A stretch of 64,000 bases of DNA from Caulobacter sp. Root655 (GCF_001427665.1 NZ_LMHC01000001.1:293364-357363); one strand, 5' to 3'; positions 1-11,921 are shown, counted from the first letter of the stretch. Program-made: numbers and translations. Notes: generated from the letters alone by a model not told the origin.

Positions 1-1287
<1,287 letters not shown>

Positions 1288-1372
1288 GGATCAGTCCTGG
1301 TCAGGCGGGGGTCGGGGAGGGAGAGGGGCTCTCGCCCGCTTCGCCGTCCGGCGAAAGCGGGCGAAGGGCGGG

Positions 1373-1855
1373 TTATTTCCCGAGGGCGGCGTCGGCGTGA
1401 CCGTCGAGCCGGGCGCGCAGCACCTGGTCGTAGTCAGCGGCGCGGGGCAGCAGGTCGGGGCGGATCTCGGCCAGGCGCCGCTCGAGGCGGGCGCAGGCTT
1501 CGCGCAGTTCGATCAGGGCGCCGTCGATGTCCTCGCGCTGCTGCTCCAGCGCCGTGGCGCGTTCGCGGAACTTCTTCAGCGAACGGGCCATCTGGGCCGC
1601 GCCGTCGTCGTTCTCGTCATAGAGGTCGAGCAGTTCGCGGATTTCCGACAACGACAGGCCCACGCGCTTGCCGCGCAGGATCAGCTGCAGGCGGACGCGG
1701 TCCTTGTGGGAATAGACGCGGTTGAGGCCCTCGCGGGCCGGGGTCAACAGACCCTTGTCTTCATAAAAGCGCAGCGCGCGCGGCGTGGCTTTGAACTCGT
1801 TGCACAACTGGCGGATTGTAAAGGTGCGCTCTGGACGTCGCAGGTCGGCCAACAT
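1373..1855 (-). CDS. MerR-family regulator, probably of fatty-acid/acyl-CoA catabolism
   Basis: 160-residue MerR-type transcription factor. The N-terminus has the winged helix-turn-helix (FTIRQLCNEF, then the hallmark RALRFYEDKGLL and RVYSHKDRVRL), followed by the helical LSLSEIRELLDLYDE segment and a long coiled-coil (about residues 85-145, rich in Glu/Arg). There is no cysteine cluster for metal or redox sensing, unlike MerR, CueR or SoxR. It precedes an acyl-CoA dehydrogenase on the same strand, the arrangement known for LiuR-like regulators of branched-chain and fatty-acid catabolism. A perfect palindrome about 90 bp upstream is a plausible self-operator. Family is certain; the regulon is inferred from context. 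Confidence 0.88.
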   Translation of the reverse strand: MLADLRRPERTFTIRQLCNEFKATPRALRFYEDKGLLTPAREGLNRVYSHKDRVRLQLILRGKRVGLSLSEIRELLDLYDENDDGAAQMARSLKKFRERATALEQQREDIDGALIELREACARLERRLAEIRPDLLPRAADYDQVLRARLDGHADAALGK

Positions 1856-1942
1856 CGAAACCCTCCCTGGGCAGGCCCGACTTCTGCGGACGGGCCGGTT
1901 GGTTATCGTCGATCACCATATGCTCGCGACAAACCGCCGTCA

Positions 1943-1958
1943 ACGTTTACGTAAACGT
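1943..1958. promoter_or_regulatory. 16-bp perfect palindrome, candidate operator for the MerR-type regulator
   Basis: ACGTTTACGTAAACGT reads the same on both strands. It lies in the divergent region between the MerR-type gene (starts 1855, minus) and the S24-like gene (starts 2052, plus). Paired ACGT/TTTAC elements resemble what I recall of LiuR-type MerR operators in proteobacteria. Binding is inferred. Confidence 0.5.
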
Positions 1959-2051
1959 CAACTTGATCGGAGTCGCTTAGGTTTACTTTCCTAGGGCCGA
2001 GGCATATTTTCCGTAGGCCCATCGTCCTGGGGCCAGCGCCAGGAAATCGCC

Positions 2052-2687
2052 ATGTCGTCGCTCTCGCACACCGAAATCTGGACCGCGATCGACGCCCTGG
2101 CCAAGCGCTTCGACATGAGTCCGTCGGCCATGGCCAGGATGGCGGGGCTGGATCCGACCAGCTTCAACCGCTCCAAGCGCGGCGACGGCGATAACCGCCC
2201 GCGCTGGCCCTCGACCGAGAGCCTGGCCAAGGTTCTGGAAGCCACCGGGGTGGGGTTTTCGGAGTTCGCGGCCCTGACCGAGCGGGCGCGGCCGCCCAGT
2301 CCGCGCGCCGTGCCGCTGATCGGCTTCGCCCAGGCCGAGGCGCCCGGGATGTTCGACGAGGCCGGCGCGCCAGTCGGCGAGGGTTGGGACGAGATCGATT
2401 TCCCGGGTCAGGGCGAGGACGGGGTCTATGCCCTGGAGATCACCGGCGACGCCCTGGCCCCGGTCTATCGCGACGGCGACCGCGTCCTGGTCTCGCCGTC
2501 GGTCGAGCCGCGACGCGGTGACCGGGTGGTGGTCAAGACCACGGGCGGCGAATTGCTGGTCAAGGAACTGGCGCGGGTCACGGCCCGCAGCGTCGAGCTG
2601 GCCTCTCTGACGCCGGGCGGCCAGGATCGCACGCTGGACCTGGCCGAGGTGGTGTGGATCGCCCGCATCCTCTGGGCCAGCCAGTAG
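2052..2687 (+). CDS. LexA/CI-like (S24 fold) helix-turn-helix repressor without the catalytic serine
   Basis: 211 residues; ATG at 2052 is preceded by AGGAAA. The N-terminal 75 residues form an XRE-like HTH (MSPSAMARMAGLDPTSFNRS, then a PRWPSTESLAKVLEATG helix). The C-terminal part (about 90-211) has the S24/LexA peptidase fold: ALEITGDALAPVYRDGDRVL, then GELLVKELAR with the lysine of the Ser-Lys pair. In active S24 proteins the first motif is GDSM-P; here it reads GDALAP, so Ala replaces the nucleophilic Ser and self-cleavage is unlikely. It could act as a ligand- or partner-controlled repressor. It shares a 196-bp divergent promoter region with the MerR-type gene. No phage genes are adjacent. 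Confidence 0.8.
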   Translation: MSSLSHTEIWTAIDALAKRFDMSPSAMARMAGLDPTSFNRSKRGDGDNRPRWPSTESLAKVLEATGVGFSEFAALTERARPPSPRAVPLIGFAQAEAPGMFDEAGAPVGEGWDEIDFPGQGEDGVYALEITGDALAPVYRDGDRVLVSPSVEPRRGDRVVVKTTGGELLVKELARVTARSVELASLTPGGQDRTLDLAEVVWIARILWASQ

Positions 2688-2706
2688 GCTCGCGGGCTAT
2701 CAGATC

Positions 2707-2916
2707 CTAGGTGCGGGGGCAGTCGGCGTGCTTGCTCTGCAGCCAGGCGGTCAGGTCGCCCTCCCAAGGGGCGTCGCACGAGATGTCGACGCGATAGGAG
2801 TGCCAGGTGTCGTTGTGCGCCGCCTCGATGTGGGCCGAGGGGAACTGGGACGCCAACTCGCCGAGCAACGTGTCGAATTCCGAGCGATCTGACGGGCGGA
2901 GGGTGAAGCAAGCCAT
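2707..2916 (-). CDS. Small hypothetical protein (69 aa)
   Basis: Starts at MACFTLRPSD with AAGG about 8 nt upstream; an in-frame upstream ATG (2943) has no good ribosome site. The sequence is soluble and acidic-polar, with a beta-alpha-beta look (MACFTLRP, helix SEFDTLLGELASQF, strand SAHIEAAH, strand YRVDISCD, helix DLTAWLQSKH) and two cysteines. No motif I recognise. It converges with the S24-like gene 19 bp away and lies upstream of pgm on the same strand. Function unknown. Confidence 0.6.
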   Translation of the reverse strand: MACFTLRPSDRSEFDTLLGELASQFPSAHIEAAHNDTWHSYRVDISCDAPWEGDLTAWLQSKHADCPRT

Positions 2917-3028
2917 CGGTCTAACCTTGGTTCTGATGACCACAGACTAGACGCTCAATTACGAGCAGACCCTTAACCGCCAGTTCAGACTTCGTTCATC
3001 TGTTGAGGCATGGTGTCGCGGGGGCCGA

Positions 3029-4666
<1,638 letters not shown>

Positions 4667-4803
4667 GTCTTGACCCTACTCAGCACTCAAGTGTGGTGGC
4701 AACGCCGGCCGCATGGCCCGGCGCCGCAACAGCGATGTAGCCGCGAAATGCGTCATTCTTCCGAGACGCTGAATCCGCATGGACGATTTGAAGCCAGACG
4801 CCG

Positions 4804-4908
4804 TGCGTCCTTCGAGGCCCGCCTTCGGCGCGCACCTCAGGATGAGGAGCGCTGTTGCCGAAGTCCTCATCCTGAGGCGCCCTCCAGAGGAGGGCCTCGA
4901 AGGACGCA
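4804..4908. repeat. Dispersed palindromic repeat in the pgm-lysK gap
   Basis: Two 44-bp arms (4804-4847 and 4865-4908) are imperfect inverted copies: TGCGTCCTTCGAGGCC... ACCTCAGGATGAGG on the left, CCTCATCCTGAGG... GGCCTCGAAGGACGCA on the right. This CCTCATCCTGAGG/CTTCGAAGGACG element is a common dispersed repeat in alphaproteobacterial intergenic regions. The remainder of 4667-4947 holds nothing I recognise. Confidence 0.75.
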
Positions 4909-4947
4909 AGACGGTTCCGCTTCACGTCCGCCCCACCGACCATTGCC

Positions 4948-6606
4948 CTAGGCGGCCAGCTTCTCCTCGATCAGGGCGATCGTGCGGTCCAGGCCGAAGA
5001 TCGCCGCGAACGAGCCGAAGCGCGGACCCTGGCTCTGGCCCAGCAGCACCTCGTAGAGGGCCTGGAACCAGGCGCGCAGCGGGTCGAATTCGTGGTCCTT
5101 GCCGACCGCGAACACCTCGTTCTGGATCAGCTCGGCGTCCTGGCAGCCGGCCGGCAGGGCCCTGAGGCGCGCCAGCAGGTCGACGATTGCGGCGCGCTCC
5201 TTGTCGTCCGGGGCGCGGAAGGTCTTCGAGGGCTTCACGAAGTCCTCGTAGTAGTTGATCGCATAGCCGGCCAGGCGGTCCAGCAGCGGATGGCTCTCCG
5301 GCGTCGCGCCGCCGACATAGCGGCCCAGGAACCCCCAGAGGATGTCCTTGGTCGAGGCGTCGGCGGCCGAGACCAGGTTCAGCATCAGGCTGAACGACAC
5401 CGGCGAGCCCTGCTCGGGCGGCTGGCCGGAGTGGACGTGCCAGGCGGGGTTGTCGACCTGCTTGGCCGGCTCCTGCTTTTGGTAGGCGTCCAGCTGTTGC
5501 AGATACTCGTCCGTCGCCTTGGGGATGACGTCGAAATAGAGCTTCTTGGCCGATTTCGGGCTCTGGAACATGTAGTAGGACAGGCTCTCCGGCGCGCCAT
5601 AGCGCAGCCAGTCTTCCATGGTCAGGCCGTTGCCCTTGGTCTTGGAGATCTTCTGGTTGTTCTCGTCCATGAAGAGCTCGTAGTGGAACCCTTCGGGCGG
5701 CGAGCCGCCCAGGACCTTGCAGACCTGATTGGACAGGCGGACGCTGTCGATCAGGTCCTTGCCGCTCATCTCGTAGTCGACGCCCAGGGCCGTCCAGCGC
5801 ATCGCCCAGTCGGGCCGCCACTGCATCTTGACGCCGCCGCCGGTCACCGGGACCTCGGTCAGCTGGCCGTCCTCGTCGCGGAACACGATCGTGCCCTTGG
5901 CGACGTTGCGTTCAAGGGTCGGGACCTGCAGCACCTTGCCGGTCCTGGGGCTGATCGGCAGGAACGGCGAATAGGTCGCCCGGCGCTCCTCGCCCAGCGA
6001 GGGCAGCATGATCTTCTGGATGGCGTCAAAACGCTCCAGGGCGATCAACAGGGTCTCGTCGAACCGGCCGCCGCGATAGCAGTCGGTCGAGGACACGAAC
6101 TCGTAGTCGAAGCCGAAGCCGTCGAGAAAGGCCCGCAGGCGGGCGTTGTTGTGGTGGCCGAAGCTCTCGTGCTCGCCGTAGGGGTCGCGGACCACGGTCA
6201 GCGGCTTGTCGAGGTCGGGGATCATGACCTCGCCATTGGGCACATTCGGCGGAATCTTGCGCAGGCCGTCCATGTCGTCGCTGAACGAGATCAGGCGCGT
6301 GGGGATGGCATTGTCGGTCAGGGCGCGGAACGCCGCGCGGACCATGGTCGTGCGCGCCACCTCGCCGAAGGTGCCCATGTGCGGCAGGCCCGACGGGCCG
6401 TAGCCGGTCTCCAGCACCACCGGTTTGCGCAGGGCTTCCAGGGTCTTGACCGCTTCGTCGGTCTTGCCGGCGTTGATCAGGGTCGAGGCGAAGTCGCGCT
6501 CGGTGTCGGTCAGGCGCAGACGCAGGGTGCGGGCGAGCAGGGCGCGCGCCTGCTCGAACGGCCAGGCGCGAGCGTCGCGGGCGAGGGGGGAGAGGCCTTG
6601 GAACAT
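4948..6606 (-). CDS. lysK: Lysyl-tRNA synthetase, class I type
   Basis: 552 residues. Charges tRNA-Lys with lysine, but belongs to the class I (archaeal, Rossmann-fold) enzymes also used by many alphaproteobacteria instead of class II LysS. The HIGH-equivalent is [13 protein letters not shown] (about residue 70) and the KMSKS-equivalent is KISKTKGNG (about residue 317). The C-terminal half is the alpha-helical anticodon-binding cage. Start ATG at 6606 gives [20 protein letters not shown], the normal N-terminus. It is followed by a repeat-bearing gap and pgm; no operon partner is evident. Confidence 0.95.
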   Translation of the reverse strand: MFQGLSPLARDARAWPFEQARALLARTLRLRLTDTERDFASTLINAGKTDEAVKTLEALRKPVVLETGYGPSGLPHMGTFGEVARTTMVRAAFRALTDNAIPTRLISFSDDMDGLRKIPPNVPNGEVMIPDLDKPLTVVRDPYGEHESFGHHNNARLRAFLDGFGFDYEFVSSTDCYRGGRFDETLLIALERFDAIQKIMLPSLGEERRATYSPFLPISPRTGKVLQVPTLERNVAKGTIVFRDEDGQLTEVPVTGGGVKMQWRPDWAMRWTALGVDYEMSGKDLIDSVRLSNQVCKVLGGSPPEGFHYELFMDENNQKISKTKGNGLTMEDWLRYGAPESLSYYMFQSPKSAKKLYFDVIPKATDEYLQQLDAYQKQEPAKQVDNPAWHVHSGQPPEQGSPVSFSLMLNLVSAADASTKDILWGFLGRYVGGATPESHPLLDRLAGYAINYYEDFVKPSKTFRAPDDKERAAIVDLLARLRALPAGCQDAELIQNEVFAVGKDHEFDPLRAWFQALYEVLLGQSQGPRFGSFAAIFGLDRTIALIEEKLAA

Positions 6607-6683
6607 GGGGGCGGTATAGGGGGAACCGGCGGCGGAGGCTAGGTTCGGGGAAGGAAAGGCGGTTGGACGAGGATGGGCGCGCC

Positions 6684-7559
6684 TCAGAACGCCGCGCTGA
6701 ACACCGTGCCGTCCGGCATCAGGGCCGCACGCTTCACGCCGTCGGATGCGAAGGGCATGCTGACATTGCCGTCCCGGTCGACCGCGATCAGCCCGCCGTC
6801 CCCGCCCAGGGCCGCGACCCCGGCGATCGCCGCCGCCGCCGCGCTCTCAAGGCTCTCGCCGCCGAACCGCATGCGGTGGGCGATCTGCACGGCCACCGCC
6901 GTGCGGATGAAATATTCGCCCTGGCCGGTGCAGGAGACCGCCGCGTGGTCGTCAGCCCAGGCTCCGGCCCCGATGATCGGCGAATCCCCAACTCGACCAG
7001 GAAGTTTTCCGAACACCCCCGCCGTCGAGGTCGCCGCCGCCAGCCGGCCCTCGGCGTCGCGGACCACGCAGCCGACGGTGCCGGTGGGAAGTTCCGGCGG
7101 ATGGTTGGACTCGAAAGCCCCCGCCTGGGTGAACCAGCTTCCGGGGTCTTCGATCTCCTTCAGCCCTTGCGAGCGTGCGAAGGCCATTGCCCCCTCGCCG
7201 GCCAGCATCACGTGAGGCGTCTTTTCCATCACCGCCCGGGCTGCCAGGATCGGGCTCTCGAAGCCCTGCAGGGCGGCGATCGAGCCGGCACGGCCGGTGG
7301 TCCCGTCCATCAGGCAGGCGTCCAGTTCATAGGCGCCGGCGGCGTTGGGCGAGGCGCCCTTGCCGGCGATGTAGAGGCCGCTGGCCTCCAGGGCGACGAC
7401 GGTCTCGACGGCGACGTCCAGGGCGCTGGCCCCCGCCGCCAGCCGGTCACGAGCCGCCTCGACCAGGCCGCGCATGTGGGCGATCTCGACGCCGTAGTCG
7501 TGACCCGGGGCGGAGCCGGCGCCGCCGTGCAGGGCGAGACTAAAACGTTTGTTTGACAT
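6684..7559 (-). CDS. Isoaspartyl peptidase / plant-type L-asparaginase (Ntn hydrolase)
   Basis: 291-residue N-terminal-nucleophile hydrolase of the IaaA/EcAIII family, which cleaves isoaspartyl dipeptides and L-asparagine. Begins [14 protein letters not shown] (family signature HGGAG). The autocleavage site is PTGTVGCVV; Thr161 would become the N-terminal nucleophile of the beta subunit. Downstream [13 protein letters not shown] and SCTGQGE complete the active site. Length is slightly below the usual 310-320. It lies 78 nt upstream of lysK on the same strand and diverges from the oxidoreductase at 7629. Family secure, physiological substrate unproven. Confidence 0.9.
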   Translation of the reverse strand: MSNKRFSLALHGGAGSAPGHDYGVEIAHMRGLVEAARDRLAAGASALDVAVETVVALEASGLYIAGKGASPNAAGAYELDACLMDGTTGRAGSIAALQGFESPILAARAVMEKTPHVMLAGEGAMAFARSQGLKEIEDPGSWFTQAGAFESNHPPELPTGTVGCVVRDAEGRLAAATSTAGVFGKLPGRVGDSPIIGAGAWADDHAAVSCTGQGEYFIRTAVAVQIAHRMRFGGESLESAAAAAIAGVAALGGDGGLIAVDRDGNVSMPFASDGVKRAALMPDGTVFSAAF

Positions 7560-7628
7560 TCCGCTTCCTTGGTCCGGCGCCCTGCGCTAGCGTCCGCGCT
7601 CTTAAAGACAAAAGACGGGAGAAGCGAG

Positions 7629-8627
7629 ATGAAGGCGGTGCTCAGCAAGGCGGTCGGCGGACCCGAGACCCTGGTGCTGGAGGAGCTTCCCGACCCCGTC
7701 GCCGGCCCCGGCCAGGTGGTGCTGGCGGTCAAGGCCTGCGGCGTCAACTATCCCGACGTGCTGATCATCGAGGACAAGTACCAGTTCAAGCCGCAGCGCC
7801 CGTTCGCGCCCGGCGGCGAGGTGTCCGGCGTGGTCGAGTCGCTGGGCGAGGGCGTCACCACCCTGAAGGTCGGCCAGCGGGTGCTGGCCTCGAGCGGCCA
7901 CGGCGGCATGGCCGAGAAGCTGCTGGTCGACGCCGTGCGCTGCACGCCGATCCCCGACTCCATGCCCTTCGACGAGGCCGCCGCCTTCATCCTGACCTAC
8001 GGCACTTCGTACTACGCCCTGAAGGACCGCGGCCAGCTGAAGGCCGGCGAGACCGTGCTGGTGCTGGGCGCGGCCGGCGGTGTCGGCCTGGCGGCCGTCG
8101 AACTGGCCAAGGCGGCTGGAGCGCGGGTCATCGCGGCGGCTTCCAGCCAGGAGAAAGTCGACCTGGCCATCGCCCACGGCGCCGACGCCGGGGTGGTCTA
8201 TCCGCGCGGCCCGTTCGACAAGGACGGCCAGAAGGCGTTGGCCAACCTGATCAAGGAGGCCTGCGGCCCCAATGGCTGGGACGTGGCCTATGACGCGGTC
8301 GGCGGCGACTATTCGGAGGCCACCATCCGGGCCGCCGGCTGGAACGGCCGTTTCCTGGTCATCGGCTTTCCGTCGGGCATCCCGAAGATCCCGCTGAACC
8401 TGACCCTGCTGAAGTCCTGCGACATCCGCGGGGTGTTCTGGGGCGCTTCGGTGGCCCGCGAGCCCAAGCTGCACGTCCAGAACGTCAAGGACCTGATGGG
8501 CCTGTACGCCGAGGGCAAGATCAGGCCGCACGTGTCCGAGCGCTTTCCCCTGGCCAAGGCCGGCGACGCCATCGCCCATCTGGCCAGCCGCAAGGCGATG
8601 GGCAAGGTCGTGGTGGTCAACGACTAG
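7629..8627 (+). CDS. NADPH:quinone oxidoreductase-like MDR enzyme
   Basis: 332 residues from ATG at 7629 with GGGAGAAG just upstream. Medium-chain dehydrogenase/reductase of the quinone-oxidoreductase branch: N-terminal GroES-like domain (MKAVLSKAVGGPETL, VNYPDVLIIEDKYQ), nucleotide-binding glycine motif LGAAGGVGLAAVELAKAAGA near residue 145, and C-terminal HLASRKAMGKVVV. The structural and catalytic zinc cysteines of alcohol dehydrogenases are absent. Probably an NADPH-dependent reductase of quinones or enones in the cytoplasm. The gene stands alone, divergent from the isoaspartyl peptidase. Confidence 0.88.
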   Translation: MKAVLSKAVGGPETLVLEELPDPVAGPGQVVLAVKACGVNYPDVLIIEDKYQFKPQRPFAPGGEVSGVVESLGEGVTTLKVGQRVLASSGHGGMAEKLLVDAVRCTPIPDSMPFDEAAAFILTYGTSYYALKDRGQLKAGETVLVLGAAGGVGLAAVELAKAAGARVIAAASSQEKVDLAIAHGADAGVVYPRGPFDKDGQKALANLIKEACGPNGWDVAYDAVGGDYSEATIRAAGWNGRFLVIGFPSGIPKIPLNLTLLKSCDIRGVFWGASVAREPKLHVQNVKDLMGLYAEGKIRPHVSERFPLAKAGDAIAHLASRKAMGKVVVVND

Positions 8628-8644
8628 GGACGGGGATGAGATTG

Positions 8645-8709
8645 GGGACGCACACTCACGGCAATGCCGTGGTCTACCTGGCTGAGACGGTGCCCTGAGT
8701 GTGTGTCCC
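8645..8709. repeat. Long imperfect hairpin, REP-like
   Basis: GGGACGCACACTCA pairs with TGAGTGTGTGTCCC (one G-U step) across a 37-nt middle that itself contains ACGGCAATGCCGT. The GGGGAC..GTGTGTCCC ends recall the REP palindromes mobilised by RAYT (Y1) transposases. It also follows the oxidoreductase stop codon and could terminate transcription. The rest of 8628-8842 shows nothing clear except GGAGGCGG ahead of the next gene. Confidence 0.5.
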
Positions 8710-8842
8710 TTGTCGTCCAATAATGGTGAACAGTCTATAAACCAAGAATTCAAGGTTAAATCCTGCTAAGGATCCTTATTGGCAAACACATAACGCTGTT
8801 GCTCTAAAAGCTGTCCTTCGAATAGTCGGAGGCGGCGTTCAG

Positions 8843-9760
8843 ATGTTCCTACCCGCACGCGACGCGTTCTCTCCCGAGGCGCGTCGACCTTTTCGCATGA
8901 GCCGGCGTCCCGAAGAGCGGGTGCGGGTTCTGGGCGGCGCGATGGACCTTGTCCGGCCGGAGGAGGTTTTCCATTTCGTGGCGGGCAAGATCGCCGCGCG
9001 TGAAGGGGCGATCGTCGCCAACCACAACCTCCACAGCCTCTATCTGATCCGCAAGGACGAGAAGATCGCCGAATTCTACCAGCGGTCGGACCTGATCGAG
9101 GTCGACTCGGTGCCGCTGATCTTCTGGGCGCGCATCGTCGGCCGGGCCAGCCGGCGGTTCCATCGCTGCACCTATCTCGACTGGCGCGACGCTTTCTGGG
9201 AGCGCGCGATCGCCGAGAACTGGAAGGTGTTCTTCGTCGGCGGCGCGCCGGGCGTCGGCGAGAAGGCCGTCGAGCGCATCCAGGCCGACTGGCCGGGCGC
9301 CCAGATCCAGACTCACCACGGCTATTTCGACGTCGCGCAGGGGGTGGCGGAGAACCAGGCGGTGGTCGAGGCGATCCAGGCCTACAAGCCCGACATCGTG
9401 CTGGTCGGCATGGGTATGCCGCGCCAGGAGGTCTGGGTCCTGGAGAACCAGGCCCAACTGGGGCCCTGCGTGACCTTCACGGTCGGCGGAGCCTTCGACT
9501 ACGAGGCCGGCGTCCAGCGCCCCTCGCCCCGCTGGATGGGGCAGGTGGGTATGGAGTGGCTGTTCCGGCTGATGGTCGATCCGCAGCGCTTGTTCACCCG
9601 CTACTGCCTGGAACCGTGGCACCTGATGGGTCCGGCCCTGCATGACTTGCGAAAAGCCCTTGTGAGACAGGTGGTTTCTCGTAAGGCTCCCGACACCGCT
9701 AGCGTGGAATATACGCGTGCGGCCGATTTGGCGCGCTCTGACAGTCTGGGGGGACGATGA
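8843..9760 (+). CDS. hfsJ: WecG/TagA/CpsF-family glycosyltransferase, HfsJ-like
   Basis: 305 residues, ATG at 8843 with GGAGGCGG 8 nt upstream. Family 26 glycosyltransferase, adding N-acetylmannosaminuronate-type or related sugars to a lipid-linked intermediate on the inner face of the membrane. Visible signatures are VANHNLHSLYLIRKDE, DSVPLIFWARIVG, VFFVGGAPGVGEKA, VLVGMGMPRQEVWV and FTVGGAFDYEAGVQRPSPRW followed by GMEWLFRL...RLFTRY, in family order. In Caulobacter crescentus the enzyme of this family is HfsJ, the holdfast glycosyltransferase blocked by HfiA. The nearby EAL protein and galE fit such a role; orthology here is inferred from family and neighbours. A small membrane protein gene overlaps its stop codon. 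Confidence 0.82.
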   Translation: MFLPARDAFSPEARRPFRMSRRPEERVRVLGGAMDLVRPEEVFHFVAGKIAAREGAIVANHNLHSLYLIRKDEKIAEFYQRSDLIEVDSVPLIFWARIVGRASRRFHRCTYLDWRDAFWERAIAENWKVFFVGGAPGVGEKAVERIQADWPGAQIQTHHGYFDVAQGVAENQAVVEAIQAYKPDIVLVGMGMPRQEVWVLENQAQLGPCVTFTVGGAFDYEAGVQRPSPRWMGQVGMEWLFRLMVDPQRLFTRYCLEPWHLMGPALHDLRKALVRQVVSRKAPDTASVEYTRAADLARSDSLGGR

Positions 9761-9966
9761 GCTTGAATATCTATTTGCCGCCGCCGACCGTGAAGGTCGA
9801 GCGTCCGGGCATCCTGCAACGTGTCGCGGCGATCCTTGGCTTGGCCGGTCTGATCCTGGCCTGGGCCGTGCTGCTGCTGCCCTGCGCGCTCTGGCTGCTG
9901 GCCAGCCTGGTGGTCAACCGCCTGACGACGACGCCCGTTCGCCAGCAGGCTCGCCAACAAGCCTGA
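9757..9966 (+). CDS. Small inner-membrane protein coupled to the HfsJ-like gene
   Basis: 69 residues. Its ATG overlaps the stop of the glycosyltransferase gene by 4 nt (ATGA), so translation should be coupled. Residues about 24-53 are a long hydrophobic stretch (AAILGLAGLILAWAVLLLPC, then ALWLLASLVV), one long or two short membrane passes. The N-terminus is Pro-rich and polar, the C-terminus Arg/Gln-rich. No family recognised. The coupling suggests a membrane anchor or modulator of the transferase; it does not look like HfiA, which in C. crescentus is encoded elsewhere. Confidence 0.65.
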   Translation: MSLNIYLPPPTVKVERPGILQRVAAILGLAGLILAWAVLLLPCALWLLASLVVNRLTTTPVRQQARQQA

Positions 9967-10072
9967 ACGTTGTTCACTTATCCCTAGCCAGGCGCGCTCC
10001 GGCGCGCCAGGATGGCCGCGCCTAGCGTAGCGGCCCGATCCCAGAGGCCGCGCCGGGCTATGGGAGCGACGC

Positions 10073-10963
10073 ATGACGGGACGTCTGGACGGCAAGGTTG
10101 CGGTGATCACCGGCGGATGTTCGGGCATCGGACTGGGGGCGGTCGAACTGTTCGTGGCGCAAGGCGCGCGCGTCGTGGCGGCCGACCTGCAGGCCGAGAA
10201 GGGCGCGATCCTGGAACGGCGCTTCCCCGACAAGGTCCGGTTCTCGCGCTGCGACGTCACCGACGAGGCCCAGATCGCCGCGACCATGGCCCTGGCCCAG
10301 GAGGCCTTTGGCGGCCTCGACATCCTGTTCAACAACGCTGGCCACGGCGGCGCGCCCAACGGCGTGGCCGACATGACCGCCGAGGGATGGGACGCCACCT
10401 TCGCCCTGCTGCTGCGCGGCCCGGTGCTGGGCATGAAGCACGCCCTGCCGCTGATGCTGGCGCGCGGCGGCGGCAGCATCATCAACACCGCCTCGATCGC
10501 CGGCCTGCAGGCGGGGTTCGGGCCGCTGGCCTATTCCACCGCCAAGTGCGCGGTGATCCACCTGAGCCGCTGCGCGGCGGCCGAGCTGTCGCCGCAGAAG
10601 ATCCGGGTCAACGCCATCTGCCCGGGCCTGATCGCCACCTCGATCTTCGGGGCCTCGATGGGCCTGCCGCGCGAGGTCGCCGACCAGATGGCCGCCCGCG
10701 TCGCCGAGGTCGGGCCCAAGATCCAGCCGGTCCCCAAGTCCGGCCTGCCCGAGGACATCGCCCGCGCCGCCCTCTACCTGGCCAGCGACGACTCCGAGTT
10801 CGTCACCGGCACGCACATCGTGGTCGACGGCGGCCTGACCATCGGCGGCCGCAGCAGCTGGGATTCCACGGCGCCGTCGCCGCTGCTGTCGGCGATGGGC
10901 ATCACTCCCGAGCAGGCCGAGCAGATGCGGGCGGCGGTGATCGCCTCGCAAGCCCACGCATGA
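10073..10963 (+). CDS. SDR-family NAD(P)-dependent oxidoreductase
   Basis: 296 residues, GGGAG upstream of ATG 10073. Classical short-chain dehydrogenase: cofactor motif ITGGCSGIGLG, DVTDE for the adenine ring, NNAGHGG, catalytic Ser in NTASIAGL and the YSTAK active-site pair, then CPGLIATSIF. C-terminal VTGTHIVVDGGLTIGG is the usual terminal signature; about 30 residues follow it. An acidic residue after strand 2 (VAADLQAEK) favours NAD. Downstream and co-directional with hfsJ; 28 bp separate it from the EamA gene. Substrate unknown. Confidence 0.9.
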   Translation: MTGRLDGKVAVITGGCSGIGLGAVELFVAQGARVVAADLQAEKGAILERRFPDKVRFSRCDVTDEAQIAATMALAQEAFGGLDILFNNAGHGGAPNGVADMTAEGWDATFALLLRGPVLGMKHALPLMLARGGGSIINTASIAGLQAGFGPLAYSTAKCAVIHLSRCAAAELSPQKIRVNAICPGLIATSIFGASMGLPREVADQMAARVAEVGPKIQPVPKSGLPEDIARAALYLASDDSEFVTGTHIVVDGGLTIGGRSSWDSTAPSPLLSAMGITPEQAEQMRAAVIASQAHA

Positions 10964-10991
10964 CGGCGACTCCCCCCATCATGGCCAAGTC

Positions 10992-11921
10992 GTGAGCCTG
11001 CTGGCCGCGAGGCGCGGGTTCGGGGCCCGGCTGACCCCCAATCTGCGCGGCGCGCTGTGGATGCTGGCCTCGGCGGTGCTGTTCACCGCCATGACCACGC
11101 TGATCAAGTATCTGGGGGCGGGCTATCCGGCCGCGCTGCAGACCTTCTATCGCCAGTTGGCCGGGGTGATCGTGCTGCTGCCCCTGGTGGCGCGCGACTG
11201 GCGCGGGGCGTTGCGCACCACGCGCCCGGGCATCCTGATCTTCCGCTCCAGCGCCGGCGTGCTGGCGATGATCCTGGCCTTCTATGCCTATCAGGAACTG
11301 CCGCTGGCCGACGCCAACGCCCTGTCGTTCACTCGCACTCTGTGGCTCGTCCCGCTGGCGGCCCTGGTGCTGCGCGAGCCGCTGGGCCCGATGCGGATCG
11401 CCGCCGCCGGGGTCGGCTTCGTCGGCGTGCTGATCATGCTCAAGCCGGGCGGCGATGGCGCCCACTGGCTGGGCTGGCCGCAGGCGGCGGCCCTGGCCTC
11501 GGCCCTGCTGTTCGCCCTGACCATCACCGGCATGAAGGTGATGACCCGCGACCACTCGCCCTTCACCCTGCTGGTCTACGCGGCGGGGCTGGGCCTGGTG
11601 TTCTCGATCCCGCCAGCCCTGTTCGTCTGGCGCTGGCCCAACTGGCCCGACCTGGGCCTGCTGGCCCTGATGGGGGTGATCGGCACCCTGACCCAGGGCT
11701 GCTACATCAAAGGCATGGAGGCCGGCGAGGCGGCGGTGATGGCGCCCATCGACTATACCCGCCTGGTGTTCGCGGTGGCCGCCGGCTTCCTGCTGTTCCA
11801 CGAGACGCCCAGTCCGGCCGTGCTGGCGGGCGCGGCCGTCGTCGTGGCCTCGACCCTCTATATCAGCGTGCGCGAGCACCGGCTGTCGCGCCTCAAGGCG
11901 GCGGCCGAGCCGCCGCCCTAG
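10992..11921 (+). CDS. EamA/DMT-superfamily permease
   Basis: 309 residues from a GTG start at 10992. Ten predicted membrane helices arranged as two EamA repeats (first ALWMLASAVLFTAMTTLIKY, second WPQAAALASALLFALTITGMK), with the characteristic ALSFTRTLWLVPLAALVLREPL and PIDYTRLVFAVAAGFLLFHE helix pairs. Drug/metabolite exporter type in the inner membrane; substrate unknown. It follows the SDR closely, consistent with co-transcription, and precedes galE after a 287-bp gap in which I see only the galE ribosome site. Confidence 0.9.
   Translation: MSLLAARRGFGARLTPNLRGALWMLASAVLFTAMTTLIKYLGAGYPAALQTFYRQLAGVIVLLPLVARDWRGALRTTRPGILIFRSSAGVLAMILAFYAYQELPLADANALSFTRTLWLVPLAALVLREPLGPMRIAAAGVGFVGVLIMLKPGGDGAHWLGWPQAAALASALLFALTITGMKVMTRDHSPFTLLVYAAGLGLVFSIPPALFVWRWPNWPDLGLLALMGVIGTLTQGCYIKGMEAGEAAVMAPIDYTRLVFAVAAGFLLFHETPSPAVLAGAAVVVASTLYISVREHRLSRLKAAAEPPP

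Noticed and set aside
9757..9966. HfiA, the known holdfast inhibitor
   Set aside because: In C. crescentus HfiA is encoded at another locus, and I cannot recognise its sequence in this protein.
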